Positions 45,208-56,942 of a stretch of 64,000 bases of DNA are shown one piece after another; the stretch's first letter is position 1; each line of letters opens with the position of its first letter. Location of the stretch: assembly GCF_001653235.2 (NCBI RefSeq), contig NC_035791.1, forward strand, positions 806,001-870,000, read 5' to 3'. Both the position numbers and the translations under genes were made by a program. The notes beneath the pieces are model-generated. The model saw nothing but the letters and a program-made list of their open reading frames with translations. It searched no databases and was not told where the DNA came from. The DNA is from Pochonia chlamydosporia 170. Its lineage: Eukaryota; Ascomycota; Sordariomycetes; Hypocreales; Clavicipitaceae.

Positions 45208-48200
45208 ATGGACGATTCCCTCATGCAATGGCACCTGGCTCAGGCGTGGGACCAGATCCTAGAATCTCAGCAGCAGATCCAAGAGCGGTGGCACAGGCGG
45301 GTGATGCTTGAGGAGGGCAATGAGAGGACACGCCAGTTAGCATTGGCAGCTTCGAAGTTACAGGAATCAAAGGAGCGGGAGGATTCAGTGACCAAGCTAC
45401 CACTGGACCAGCTTTTGGATGATTTCAATGCGATCAACTCCCACGACATTCTACTTGATTCTACCACGCTCGGAGACGAAACGTCAGAACTTCTCTACGA
45501 ATGGTTCCGTTCCAATCAGCAATACCAAGACTTCATCAGGGGCGATTCCCGAGTGCTGTGTGTCAGCGGGAGCCCAGGGAGTGGGAAGAGGACACTCCTG
45601 CTGTCAGTTGCTCGAGGACTTTCCGCAAGGCCAGTCAATTATCTGTTAGACTCGGTCTGTGCCAGTGGAAACCATATGCCCCAGGGCGCAACTTCAGTGC
45701 TCAAGAGCCTAATCTTTCGTCTCCTGGTTACTCAGCCTCATTTGCGCAAACACCTCACCGAAAAACGCATCTCCACGAATAGGAAGCAGTTTTCGGATCC
45801 TAATGACTTTTACGGGCTGTCCCTTCTCCTCTACGATATGATACGAGACGAGTCGCTCCGACGGACTACGTTTATCGTCAACGGAATCGACGAATGTGGC
45901 GACGACGGGTTAGACAAGTTCGCAACATTGATTTCGACGACCTTAAAATTATCGTCAGATGTCAGGTGGCTGGTATCAGCTACTTCCAATGAGTCTGCTA
46001 TCAAACCAGCGTTGGAGTATGCGTCGCAGTTCAATCTTGATGCAGAAGACAACCACGCAGCGCTACGCAAGATTTTTGACGAGGCCTATATTCCGTGGAA
46101 AGTGAGCCAACTTACAGGCATCAAACGCTACAAACAGAGTTTCAAGGATGATCTTATTCGGGGGCTTCGGGAACGATGCCCGACGAATTTCCTGTGGGCC
46201 GACATCGCATGCGAAGCCATCCGGCGAGGCCACCTTTCTCATGGTCAAGAAACCATTAACGCACTACCACAATATGAACTCTTCAACATTGAGCCAATGT
46301 ACACTCATATAATTAATCAGCTGGAAAAGCTAAAGCCATCACAACAGGAACACGACCTTCGAGTACTCCCAGCGTTGGCTGTCGTGTACGAACCACAGCA
46401 TGCGGAGGACTTGGAGCAGATCGTAGACCCCTCACCAAACTTTGACATTGCCGGGTTCGTAAAGGAAAGGTGGTTTGCCTTTCTGGAGCTGTGCGACAAG
46501 ACAATATACTTTAGGCATGCTTCAGCCAGAGAGTACATACGACGGGTGATGGCGAGTGAACTACATGGTGCTCACGCCAGGATCGTCGAGAACTGCCTCA
46601 AGCTCCTCTCGAAGGTACTGGAGGCCAGTGCTTCCGGAAGTGACCTGCCCCAAAAAGTCCTAGGCTTCGCAGATTACGCTGCTGTCTACTGGATTCGGCA
46701 CTTCAGCGACATGAACGATTTTGGGATGGTGGAGGATATCGTGACCGAGTTCCTTGGCAGTTCCGTCATGCTCAAATGGGTAGATCTCTTGTCTTCGAGG
46801 GGCAAACTCCCTCAAGCATGGGGTTTAATGAAGGACCTTAGGATGAAAGTATGTTGTCACGGAGATACGAGTTGCGAAAGGTCCCATTCCAAGTTCAATA
46901 TGGCTAATGTCATGCACAGATTTTTAATAACCAGACGGGCCATGGCAAAAGCCTTCTGCCACTGATCTACGACATAGAGCGGTTTCTTCAGTTTCATCGC
47001 TTCCTAATCAGCGAGGAGACCGATCGGGCCAGCAAATCACTGCTTTTCTCGCCCATTCAGAGTGAGGCGGGGAGAAAACTAATCTCTGACGAGTTTCCTC
47101 AACTGGCTGTCTTTCCAGGAACGAGCTGGAAAAGTCCTGTTGTCCTCGTCCTGCAAGGACATGCCAGGGCCGTTGGCGGCTGTGCGTACTCTCATGATGG
47201 CAAACTCTTGGTCTCGGCATCTTTCGACGGCTCGGTTCGCATCTGGGACATGGTAACGGGGAGGGTGCAGCACTCGTTTCGAGGTTTCAAAGGGGCGGTG
47301 AGGCACGTTGACCTTTCTGCCAGTGGTTTGCTTGCGGCCTCAGATGGATACGGGATCAAAGTTTGGGATCTAGCCAACGGCACGCCGCACCAGCCCCCGA
47401 GTGATGGAAGTTTGTTCAATGACGACGGGCTTATTCATAGTCTCGCTTTATCGAACGACGGAACTTTACTTGCTGCGACGATGGGGAGTTTCATCAATGT
47501 CTGGAAGCTTCCTTGTTATACACTGATCGCTCGACAAGTTTCTTGTGACAAGGGGTGTTATGCTGACCCGCCTGACACTTGTGATGGGAGCATTCTTCCA
47601 CACTCACCAGTGAGAGATATGAAGTTCTCTAGTGATGGAAAGTGGCTTGGGACGGTGTCTAGGATTGGACTCACTGTCTGGGAACTAGTCAACGAAGGAC
47701 AAAGGAGGACCATGGCAGCCATGGACCCAAGCACACAAGTTACGCAGTCAGAAGGTCATGTACACGAGCAGGAGACTACTGAGACGACGGCCGCAGCTAC
47801 AGGCGATGTAGAACATGGTGCTGAACATGTATCAGCAAGCGAAGCAGAACTGGAGACAACAATCGAAGCAGACCTAGAGACAACCAAAAGCACCCACACT
47901 TTACAACAATTGTACTGCTTCGACATGGATCCCGACGATGATGGTTGGACTAATGTGCTTGCCTTTTCTCCTGACTCGAGATATGTGGCTCTGGGGATGG
48001 ACGGGAAAAAACCCACAGTACGAATATGGGACCTAACGTCAAGCGCGGAAACTCTGCGCATGCCAGCCATCCTGATGGGGCATAGGGGCCCTGTTGATGC
48101 CATCTGCTTTTCTGCTGACGGCTCCCGTCTCGCGTCAGGGTCAAAAGACGGGGCGGCCATGATCTGGAAGGCGCCCTGGAATCGTGATTCCAAAGAGCCC

Positions 48201-49631
48201 GAAATGGTATTACAAGCCCACGGCCGGAACATAAAAGGGTTGTCATTTCGGCCGGACCAAAAACACCTCGCTGTCTGCCTGGATGACGGCACTATTCGTA
48301 TCTGGGACCACGGCTCTCAATTTGCCCAAACGTTGTCTGAACTTGAGACCACCAATGAAGCGGACAACCGGTTAGAGCAGGGAATCTCGCCGCACACGTC
48401 TGCCGTCATCTTCGTAACATCTTCGAAAGATGGACAATATGTCGCATCTGCATCCCTGGACGGCTCGATCTGCCTCTGGGAAGCGAAGTCGGGTACTCTC
48501 CTGCGTACCCTCCCAGGACACGACGAGCCCGTCACATCGCTTGTGTTCTCTCATGATGCTGAACAGCTCATTTCGGCATCAAAAGACAAGACAGCTCGCA
48601 TTTGGGAAATATCTGGGACTAGTGAGCCTCGCACACTCTATGGGCATGACAAGGGGGTTCGTTCCATTGCCATCTCGGATGACGGAAAATTGATTGCGTC
48701 GGGGTCTGACGACGAAACAGTACGGGTTTGGGACATCTCCCGGCCAGAATTGGAAGTCGACCAAGGGGCCTCTGATAACACTGATCCCGCAAATAACGGT
48801 AATAATCACAAAAATGCATTAGCAGACGTGGATGGTGTAAGAGTGCTGCGGGGTTCCCATCACTCCATTGCTTGTGTTGCATTTTCTCGGGATGCAAAAC
48901 TTGTTGCAGCCGGTAGTGATCTTGGTAAAGTCCTACTCTGGGAACTTTCAATGGATGAACCGAGCGCTTCGCACACACACAGGGAGATGTTCACCGGCCC
49001 TGGACATGGCGCCATCACAGCAGTGTCGTTTGGTCCCGGTCTCAACAGCCTGATAGCATGCTCTGATGAGGAGATGTGGGAATGGGACCCAAATCATGTC
49101 CACGGGAAGGGTGAACCTTGTGAACGCCTTGAAAAATTGGACACCGGCTATAATGATGAGGATGATCTCTGTGGGTACTCGAAACACGCGGCCACGAGTG
49201 CGCCATTCCGTACTCTACAAGTCAGCGATACGCAACCCGACTACGTAATGACGGCCTTGGGACCAGTTCGTCTGTCGAAGCTGGATTCTTGTTCTGCAGG
49301 GCCCGAATCCACGAGCTGGTGTCCATATAGCGCTACTCTTGTCTCCTCTGAGGACGGGCCAAAAGAATGCTGGATTACTCGGAAAGAGGAGAGCCTGATC
49401 TGCTTACCAGGGCCGTATAGACCCAGTAACGAAGGTGAACATCTTACTAAGAACATGATCTCGCGTCTACTTCGCCATAGCAGCCCAGTACTGGTCCTCG
49501 GGCACACAGTAGTAATTGGGTGTGGTACGGGTGATGTTTTGTTTTTCAGGTTCAAGGAGGACTACCAATCTGCGACTAAGTGGCCGATGAAGTGGGCGAA
49601 GAGTCTAGGACACTTATTCGCAGATTGGTAG
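45208..49631 (+). CDS. NACHT-WD40 (fungal NLR / STAND) protein
   Basis: Two exons, 45208-46848 and 46920-49631, joined over a 71-bp intron; 1450 residues. The N-terminal ~90 residues form a charged coiled-coil-like segment. The NTPase follows: P-loop 'VSGSPGSGKRTLLLS' (119-133) and Walker B region 'TTFIVNGIDECGDDG' (220-234), typical of fungal NACHT proteins except that the Ser/Thr after the P-loop Lys is Arg128. Helical domains follow to the end of exon 1. Exon 2 encodes about 12 WD40 repeats (for example 'GHARAVGGCAYSHDGKLLVSASFDGSVRIWD' and 'GHDKGVRSIAISDDGKLIASGSDDETVRVWD'), enough for two propellers, with an acidic Glu/Thr-rich insert at about 47750-47900. Fungal NLRs of this layout include heterokaryon-incompatibility proteins such as HET-E. 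A role in non-self recognition is inferred. A further 5' exon is possible. Confidence 0.9.
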
Positions 49632-50173
49632 GGGTGGAAATTTTCATACACCGTCTTACAATCTTGTCAATCGCTGTGTAACTGTACAACGTTTTGTTTT
49701 TGTGGGACATTGTCCACCCTCTGTCGTTACATTTCCTTAGATTCAAATACACATCCTTCATACGCAAGAGTGGTCCTTGATAAATAGGGCTTGGACTTAC
49801 GGATTGTGGGTTGATCAATGACTGCGATGTTCAGTAACACACGATCCTTCCCCTTAGCTTTCGGACGGTTTCAACATGGGATTTGGTAGCACATTACTCG
49901 ATTCATTTGCACTGAGTTACAAGGCCGACTCAATTACAGCTTATGCAATTTCTCCAGATCTTCTCCCCGAGGCAATTTTGCCAGCCCTTGGCTAACGGGT
50001 AGTGCCAGCGTGCTCCCCAACTCCCTCTACCTAACGAGGTCTGCACCGACCCCTTCATCATCATCAGAATGTCGTCTGCCAAGTTTCGTTGTAAAGCGCA
50101 GTTGCCCGTATTCTCCATCCAATCTCAGGTAATCATCTTTGTCCCTCGTTGAGGCAACCCACGTTTGTATCGG
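49632..50173. other. intergenic
   Basis: 3' flanks of the NACHT gene and of the next minus-strand gene. No gene seen. Confidence 0.5.
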
Positions 50174-51063
50174 TTACAAGGCAAACTGCAAAGCAACCGC
50201 CAATGTGGCAACTGTCCAGCCAGTAAAGCAGGCTATTTTGGAAGAGCCGCTTGTTTTGGCCTTCGCATTGGGCAAGACACATGCGACTTCGGGGGTTGGG
50301 GCCTTGTCGGACTTGGCAGAAGACCCAAACACGGTAACGACGAGCATGGGCTGACTAGCGGCGAGCTTAAAGGCCTTTTCTCCTCCGAGATCAATGCGTC
50401 GGTAAAATGGCGAGTTCTTCGTAAACACACTCGAAGCATTGTTGGCTGTTCAGTACACAAACAAGTAGCAATTGGTCAGCTCGCCTTATCCCATGAACAG
50501 CAGACGAGTAATATGAACTCACCAGGTACAGATAAAACCAGAGCAGATTGCTCACTGATATCCCGGAGGCAACTAGGTGTGGTTTGGTAAGCGGTGCAGC
50601 CATCTGTGGCCGAGTTCTTGACAGCATTTTTCTTTATGTCATCAATGCATTCTTTCGCAACTAGGTTGCTGCAGCTATCCTTCTGACCGCCATAGTACTG
50701 CGCCGCACTTCTGGGGTTCACATTGAAAGTATAGAGACAAAAGTGCCAGCTGTTGTCAAAACTGCCATTGCTGGGCGGATTGATGGACATGATGGTAGCG
50801 GTAGCATTGCTGTTGGATACATTGAAGTATTCCTTGACCCCGATGCTCAATTCCCAGCCTTCCTGTTCGGAACCTGGGTATGGTTTTGAGGTGTCGAAGC
50901 CCTTGAATTTGGAAGTCGTTCCATTAGTTGGTGAGCTTACGACGTCTTTCCAGGCGTCGATCGTAACTTCGGTTGCTTTAGGACCAATGACAATTGCATT
51001 GTCAGCGGCGCTGGCAATGCGAGCCAAGCAGACGGTGAAAGCTACCGCGATTTGAAATCGCAT
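50174..51063 (-). CDS. secreted, probably GPI-anchored cysteine-containing protein
   Basis: Two exons on the minus strand (51063-50523 and 50445-50174, 77-bp intron), 270 residues. The N-terminus is a signal peptide ('MRFQIAVAFTVCLARIASA'). The mature part has several Asn-x-Ser/Thr glycosylation sites ('NVSNSNAT', 'NGSF') and spaced Cys residues ('WHFCLYTF', 'DSCSNLVAKECIDDI', 'DGCTAYQTTPSCLRDIS'). The C-terminus after splicing ends in a small-residue stretch 'NAKAKTSGSSK' and a hydrophobic tail 'WTVATLAVALQFAL', the pattern of a GPI-anchor signal. I do not recognise a family; proteins of this build occur on fungal cell walls and plasma membranes. An ATG 33 bases upstream exists, but the signal peptide fits best from 51063. 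Confidence 0.8.
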
Positions 51064-52237
51064 TGTTTCGGTTGATTCTCTCTGTAGCGCAAACAATTAA
51101 CGATGATTGCTTTCAAAATGAGTGTCTGGGGCAGTTTTGCAAGCAATACGTAACGGGGCAGGGCAGTATTTGTGACCTGAATGATGTGCTTACCTTGAAT
51201 CGTAGAAATTGGACCCGATGAATTGGTTTGGGAGTTTGGTGGAGCAGCACTTGACTTCTCAAAAATGAATTAAAACCTCACAAAACGTCTGGTTGGGAAA
51301 CACCTAATATTTGTAAGGGCATGTATGTATCTGTACAAATACAAGCCAACAACTGACTGATCACAAGGACATTACCAACTACTCAAACAGAACCAACTGC
51401 ATCGAAACGAGATGAGACCTCAACCCATCCATTCATCGAGCTGGCTGCCTCCCATCCAATGTTACCGCCAAGACGCAGCTGGGCAGTGTTGTCATGTTGG
51501 CCCGTGGTCTCTGCATAATTTTACTGCCTCCCCGCATTCATGTCCTCCTTCCACTTGGGTCAAACTGTCTTCTCTTCCTACGTTGGTGTTTTTATTGTGA
51601 TCATTTTGAACAGCTTGCTCAGACTGGTTTGCGTAGCGCGGATGATGATTTGGTATGATGTGCCGATATGCGATGAAATAGGTGGTTGAAGAGTGGAGTT
51701 AAGGCCAGACTGTATCTATCTCGGCTAACGTGGTGCATCTTGTGAACTGTACTCCGTGTCTGTATTCGACATGATGGCTTCCATGGCTGCAGTGCTTGGC
51801 GTACTCAGCGTGGACGAGTCTGGAAGCTCTGAGATGGAGAAACTGTGTTTCCATTCGGGTATTGAACCGAGTCAAGAAGGTGTGAAAACCATTGTGTTGG
51901 TCTTGACCACCGGAACCAAGCCTTGACCAAGGACAATGTCCTTCAAGATCTATTGGTGCAATCTGGAGGGGTGGCCTTCGCCGGTCATTTGAGGTGCCTG
52001 GTAGAGACGGGACTGATAATGAGGAAACAGAGTGCTGGGATCAGACGCAGCGAAAGGGCTTCTTTTTGTTTTGATTGAAATTGTAACACCTACGATTAGC
52101 TTATGGAACTTTACGCACATAACTGCCAAGCACCTTAGCCTAATGTCTTTGAAAGCATATTAGAAGCTGCAAATCCGGTGAAGCCAAATACTTGACGCTT
52201 CAAGCTCCCAACTCCACCTTGCAACTGATTTGCTGAC
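51064..52237. other. intergenic, no supported gene
   Basis: No gene-like frame with supporting features was found on either strand. The first 150 bases are the promoter of the GPI-type gene. Confidence 0.5.
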
Positions 52238-52953
52238 CTAGCATCTATGCAATTTCAGAATTGTCTTCCACGCCGGTGGTCCATCACGAAAGATTTGTCC
52301 CTTGCATGTCACAACTTGTCCGCCTACAGCAATGCCACATTGGTTGATGATGTCGATATAATCGCCCGCGATATTCCCACACCATACGTCAATGCGATGC
52401 GGGTTCTGGTACACAAAGCACACATCGTCAGCATTTACCAATCGCAAAAAGTAATGTCAGACGCCTTACATCGTTACATAACGAAATGCCACAATTAGTC
52501 GAGCAGCTAACACGGGGAACGGCCTCCCCATCCAGCGGGAGCACCACACCATCCATTGAGCTTCTTGAGGTATAAGTAACCATCGGTGCATTGCATCAAG
52601 ACGTTTCCAACCCTTTTGCCATCGGGCTCACAGTTGGTCTGGTAGACTGATTAACGTCGATGTCATATCGAGTATTCTGATTCATCTCAAAATTTGGTAC
52701 ACACCCAGCCTCGTTTTACAAGTTTACTGCCTGCCCTGTCCGGGAAATCCAGCCCTTTGGCGAATCCCATGGAACCCATTTTCTCACGGTAGTCTGGGAA
52801 CTCCCATGGATCATAGTTTGGGCTGATCTTCAATAGTTGTTCATAAATTGACTTTGACGTTCCATAGAGCGTGATGTTTGGTCCTCCCAGAATTGCTGGG
52901 CCTTTGAAGACCATATCTAGGATTTTTTCATTATTTCCTGGAACAAGGCTCAT
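52238..52953 (-). pseudogene. frameshifted relic of a cysteine-rich secreted-type protein
   Basis: Several exons can be read on the minus strand, but not in one frame. The exon before 52701 gives 'LYGTSKSIYEQLLKISPNYD'. After an intron (52700-52647) comes 'YQTNCEPDGKRVGNVLMQCT' and 'LNGWCGAPAG'. Near 52522-52535 the good reading jumps to another frame ('EAVPRVSCSTNCGISLCND'), then a GTAAGG intron (52469-52406) leads to 'NPHRIDVWCGNIAGDYID' and the stop at 52238. The Cys-rich pieces on both sides of the jump fit together, so a one-base deletion or two-base insertion is the simplest explanation. The 5' end with a signal peptide was not found. A sequencing error is the main alternative to true loss of function. 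Confidence 0.45.
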
Positions 52954-54229
52954 TAGTAGTACAACACAGTGACTACTTAGATACAGGCTGTTTCGTTAGC
53001 GCGCAACGATCGGTATGTCCCTTGACATCAGTTCAGCTTCGAACCCCGGTTGGGCTGGACGATAGATGTGTGTGGTTGAACCATGTAGTCAATTCTCCCC
53101 TGCCAAATCGGCTCCAAAACTTTCGCTACCCCGGAGAGCTTGTAAGTGATATAATTGGATAGACAATTGCCCGTCCGGAAGGACAGCGCTGCTCTGCCCA
53201 ATCTGTTTGCACATTAGACGATGTTGACGCTTGGCATTAAGAGGCGGGAGCCTGTGATTGTCCCTCAGCTCTGGGCATACACGGCCCAATGCAAGGCAAT
53301 TTACTGCGGGATTTGTTTGTCCCGTGTATGGTCATCGAGGGATCGCCTGACCAGTGCGCGTATATGAGCTTTTGCGATACCAATATTCCTGCCTGCTTGA
53401 ATAATTCAGCCAGTTTATTCGAATCAAGGAGCTCGCTTGAAGACGGCCGGCCCGTCCCGGCGATTGCCCTGTTGAGTATAGCGCTGTTTCGTGGCTGAGC
53501 CTAAACCTGGAGGGTCTATGATGATTGGTAGGAAAAGATTGACGAAAAGGGACATGGAGGAACCCCAGCATTTGAAAATATGCTTAAAATCCTTGCAGTC
53601 GATTTATTCGCTTGATCGGCTTGACAGCCGAATAATTACGAACTTGCTTGTTTATATTGTCTAAAATCGCATTACTTCAAGCTTAATAACAGTGGCAATA
53701 CTAATGTACCCGGTTAATTCGTCTGCTTATGCTCATGCTTATGCTCAGGCTTCCCATAACTGCATTATTCCTGACTGCTCAAAGTTAAGAACTCGAGAAA
53801 TTACCCTTTTAGACTGTGTCTGTACATGTTCGTGGTACTTGTGAACCCACAAGCGACTAGTAACCCGTTACCTCCTGGTGGAAAAGTGGGAGCCGACCTT
53901 GCAGAATCGGTATACACTTTTCAGATCTGACCTTTAAGAGTGAACTTCAACTTATCGGGACCAAAAATAAGCTATGATCCAACAATCACGAGAAAAAGCA
54001 ACTTTAGAATATACCGTATTCGTGGCCAATTGTAGATTAAGCTGATTTTACTTTTATCATGGCTGAGCTGTAGTTCCCCGCAGGCAAGATAGCAATAATC
54101 ACGCTATGTTTCCCAACTTTGCTCTAGTCCGGTTTTATCCCAATCTGGCTACAACGGAAAGCACTTGAACCAAAGCATAGGTTAGTTTGTCGCAAAAATA
54201 AGTCAAACTTCAGACAATAGCTTAGCATT

Positions 54230-54267
<38 letters not shown>

Positions 54268-54543
54268 TACGAAAACACCTCTGCAGCAACCGTGTCATAA
54301 TACCTGCCACGCAGCTTCTAAATATCCGAATTGGTTTAATCTGATCTGCAGCCACAAGCCACCCCGCCCTCCTTCCAAAACATCCAATTTTCCGTTGCAC
54401 TGTACTGCGCTTCATGGCTTATTGTAATAATAAGCTTTAACTTAGAACCCGCCGTTCCAGAGAGCAAACGTACTTGCTACGGCCAACAGCCCATCTCACC
54501 AGCATGTGCAATTTCTCTGACGCTAATCATGCGTAAACAGACT
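52954..54543. other. AT-leaning intergenic DNA, no supported gene
   Basis: Stop-rich in all frames from about 53580 to 54260. It contains a 'tgcttatgctca' direct repeat near 53720-53750 and a 30-T run. No transposase or terminal repeats recognised. Confidence 0.5.
54233..54262. repeat. poly-T tract (30 T)
   Basis: A run of 30 T, the longest homopolymer in the window. It could be a poly-A tail of a retroposed sequence read from the other strand, but no coding remnant was recognised next to it. Confidence 0.85.
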
Positions 54544-54807
54544 CTAGCACAAATTGCACGTGCATTTGCGGCCGTTACAAGAGCCCGGGGAACAATGAGC
54601 TTCGTGGTCGCACGGCGTGCGCCTTGTTATGCCGTCAAATACAAAGCCGGCCGCCCGTGCCGCCTCCATCTGATCTGCTCGTACGAGGACCACCCCGCCG
54701 TAGGGGACCGTCATTTCGTTGGTCAAAAAGGGAGTATCGAGGTCTGCAATGGGCTTAGCCACGACTAGAAGAGCCTGGAAGGCAATGGTAAGAATGGCGG
54801 AGCGCAT
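54544..54807 (-). CDS. small secreted precursor with dibasic site and six-Cys C-terminal peptide
   Basis: Intact single-exon frame of 87 residues. Residues 1-18 form a signal peptide ('MRSAILTIAFQALLVVAKP'). Residues 19-61 are a Cys-free acidic pro-region. Arg62-Arg63 is a Kex2-type dibasic site, followed by a 24-residue tail with six Cys at 66, 72, 77, 82, 84 and 87 (C-x5-C-x4-C-x4-C-x-C-x2-C) and no other Cys in the tail. This architecture is that of a processed disulfide-rich mini-protein with three likely disulfides, as in effector, antimicrobial or signalling peptides. The Cys spacing is not the CS-alpha-beta defensin pattern (no CxxxC). The target and activity are unknown. The ATG at 54807 was chosen because the signal peptide starts there; the frame is open further upstream without extra support. 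Confidence 0.72.
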   Translation of the reverse strand: MRSAILTIAFQALLVVAKPIADLDTPFLTNEMTVPYGGVVLVRADQMEAARAAGFVFDGITRRTPCDHEAHCSPGSCNGRKCTCNLC

Positions 54808-56942
54808 GGTGAAGATTTTGGTCAGCCGAATTGCCTTGATATGGAGTGGTCCGTGTGCTTTTGGGGCGACTTGGTTTGCAAAAATGAAAGAAACTCGAAG
54901 AAGAATGTAAATATCTGATTTTTGCAAGGTGAAAGTGTGATGGGATGTTGCCACGCAGGTGATTGCTTCTGAAAAAGACGAGGGTGTAAGTGCCATATTT
55001 ATACTTGAGAAAGCCCATGCAAAGCTCACCGATATACTCGTTTAGCCGTGCCATTCAAGTCTATGTGTGTCGAAGCAGGCCGTGGTGTAGAAGCCTCAGC
55101 TCGTCCCGATATGGGGACTCATAGCATGCGCCAAGGCCCTGGAGGCTAAAAGGAAGGCGCCCCGAGCGTCGTCTTTAAGGCCCTTGAAGGTCATCGATGC
55201 CAGAATAGCAAGCCCGCTTTCTGATTTCAGGCAAGCTGCTTTTACGCGGGGCGTAGACAGATGACCTGATTGGAACTCCGGAGTCCTCGCAGGAACAGAG
55301 GGTGGATGAAAAAGGGCAGTCTGTGGCTTGAACAAAGCCCATACTAAGCACTAATGCACCTTTATCTTAATTCTTAATACTGAGGAGCATGGCCGCAAAC
55401 TGGAGAAGCCAGCCGGACAGGCATTTTACTGGCTAGGAGGTTTCCCTGCGCGATTTGCGTGCAGGGTTGGCCGGCTTTAGAGCCTGATCAAACTCAGCCT
55501 TCGCTTTTCCTTGGCTCACCTGAAAGATCATAGTGGGCTTGAAAGAGACTTTGCCGACCAAATGAATCGCAGGAACTTTTGCAACTCCAGACCGAGCAAG
55601 TTGCTGACCCCCAAGCTCCCCTTGTGCCGGTGTCGTAGGTAAACCCTATAGGCTTAACAGTATCTAAAGACCTCCTCGGCATTTGCTGTAACGGGCTATA
55701 CCCGAGAGTGGCTTGGAGCTCATCGCCCTTCGCCCCGGCCTGTCGGGCTGGGAACCACCGCAAGCGAGTTCGCTTCGTTTCTTTGTTTGGTTGGCTGGCT
55801 GGTGGGCAGATCAAGAGGTCATTCGGTCCATGGATGGATAAATAGTTTAACAAGGTTCAGCCCCCAACGCGTTTACTGCTTGACGATAGTCGTATATGGT
55901 CTGGGAAGATGCCTGGAATAATAGGAGCAAAGCTTGGCTATGGGGCTGAGCTCTGTCGTCGCACATACATACCGCTTTTACTTGTCTTGTGGACCAATTG
56001 TGGACGAGACGACAAGTGAAATTATTAGCAACGATTAACAGTTTACGACACTTAAACTAACATCATTTAGGTGTCTAGCAGAGAGGGTGTGTTTAAGCAA
56101 TATCGTTAGAGAGTATTCAGAGCATCAAGCCTTGCCATATACAAAGCTCGTACAATTACGTCTCTGGTTAGTCAAGGGTACGGGGAGTGCCTCAAACAAT
56201 ATATCGTATCTTGAGGTCCGCGCCAGCCATGTCCGCAACAGCGTAGACAAGTACGGAACAACGATCAGAACGACAAGCCAATTAACGTGGAGTTCACCTT
56301 AGGTATAAGAGAACTCCCAGGCCTGTGGTCAATCGGGTTCACAAGCGCAATATATAGGCACCTCGAACTTTCTCCTTTAATGATTATACTCCTTGGCTTG
56401 CAACCGACGCTTCATAGCACCATCCTAAGTTCACACTTTGAGTGGCCGCACTAATTCCTGGTTACGGCCTACGACTAACTACCAGAGTAACATTTAACCG
56501 CTGACATTGACTGCCCTAGTGTCTCTGCCAATATACACCCAGCCTGGTTCATCCCTAAGGAGCCCTAGTCATTACATGCCCAGCTAAGCAGTCGAGTTAC
56601 CCTACATCTAATTCAAGTCTAAATTTTCCTACAGAAGTTGCTAATTACCGTCACTACGAGGTGGAATAACCGAAGTCTTCGACCCTGTCGCGTAATATCG
56701 CACGGCTTGCTGAAGCAGGAGAGGTAAATCTACAAGTTCCTCAAGGTCCGCAAATAGTCGCGAATTGAGAACACTCAATAGAAAATAAATAGAGTTCCTG
56801 AAAATAAATAAACGAAAGGTAGTCTTTGTTCCGGACACAGTAAACCCATCTTCCAAACGAGATACCTCTCTCTCATAGCGTCAGAAATCTCATGATTTGC
56901 TTAAATTCCCCTCGCACGAGCAGTCATATAATTACTGCATCC
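54808..56942. other. 2.1 kb AT-leaning, gene-poor region
   Basis: No supported gene. Minus-strand frames at 55096-55335, 55494-55853 and 56641-56856 and a plus frame at 56087-56302 lack signal peptides, domains or splice logic. From about 55980 to 56940 stops are dense in all frames, compatible with decayed or mutated repeat DNA, but no element was identified. Confidence 0.45.

Noticed and set aside
53030..53060. 'cttcgaaccccgg', resembling a tRNA T-loop
   Set aside because: No matching acceptor, D-arm or anticodon stem could be folded around it; the same holds for 'gattcgaatcg' near 39450.
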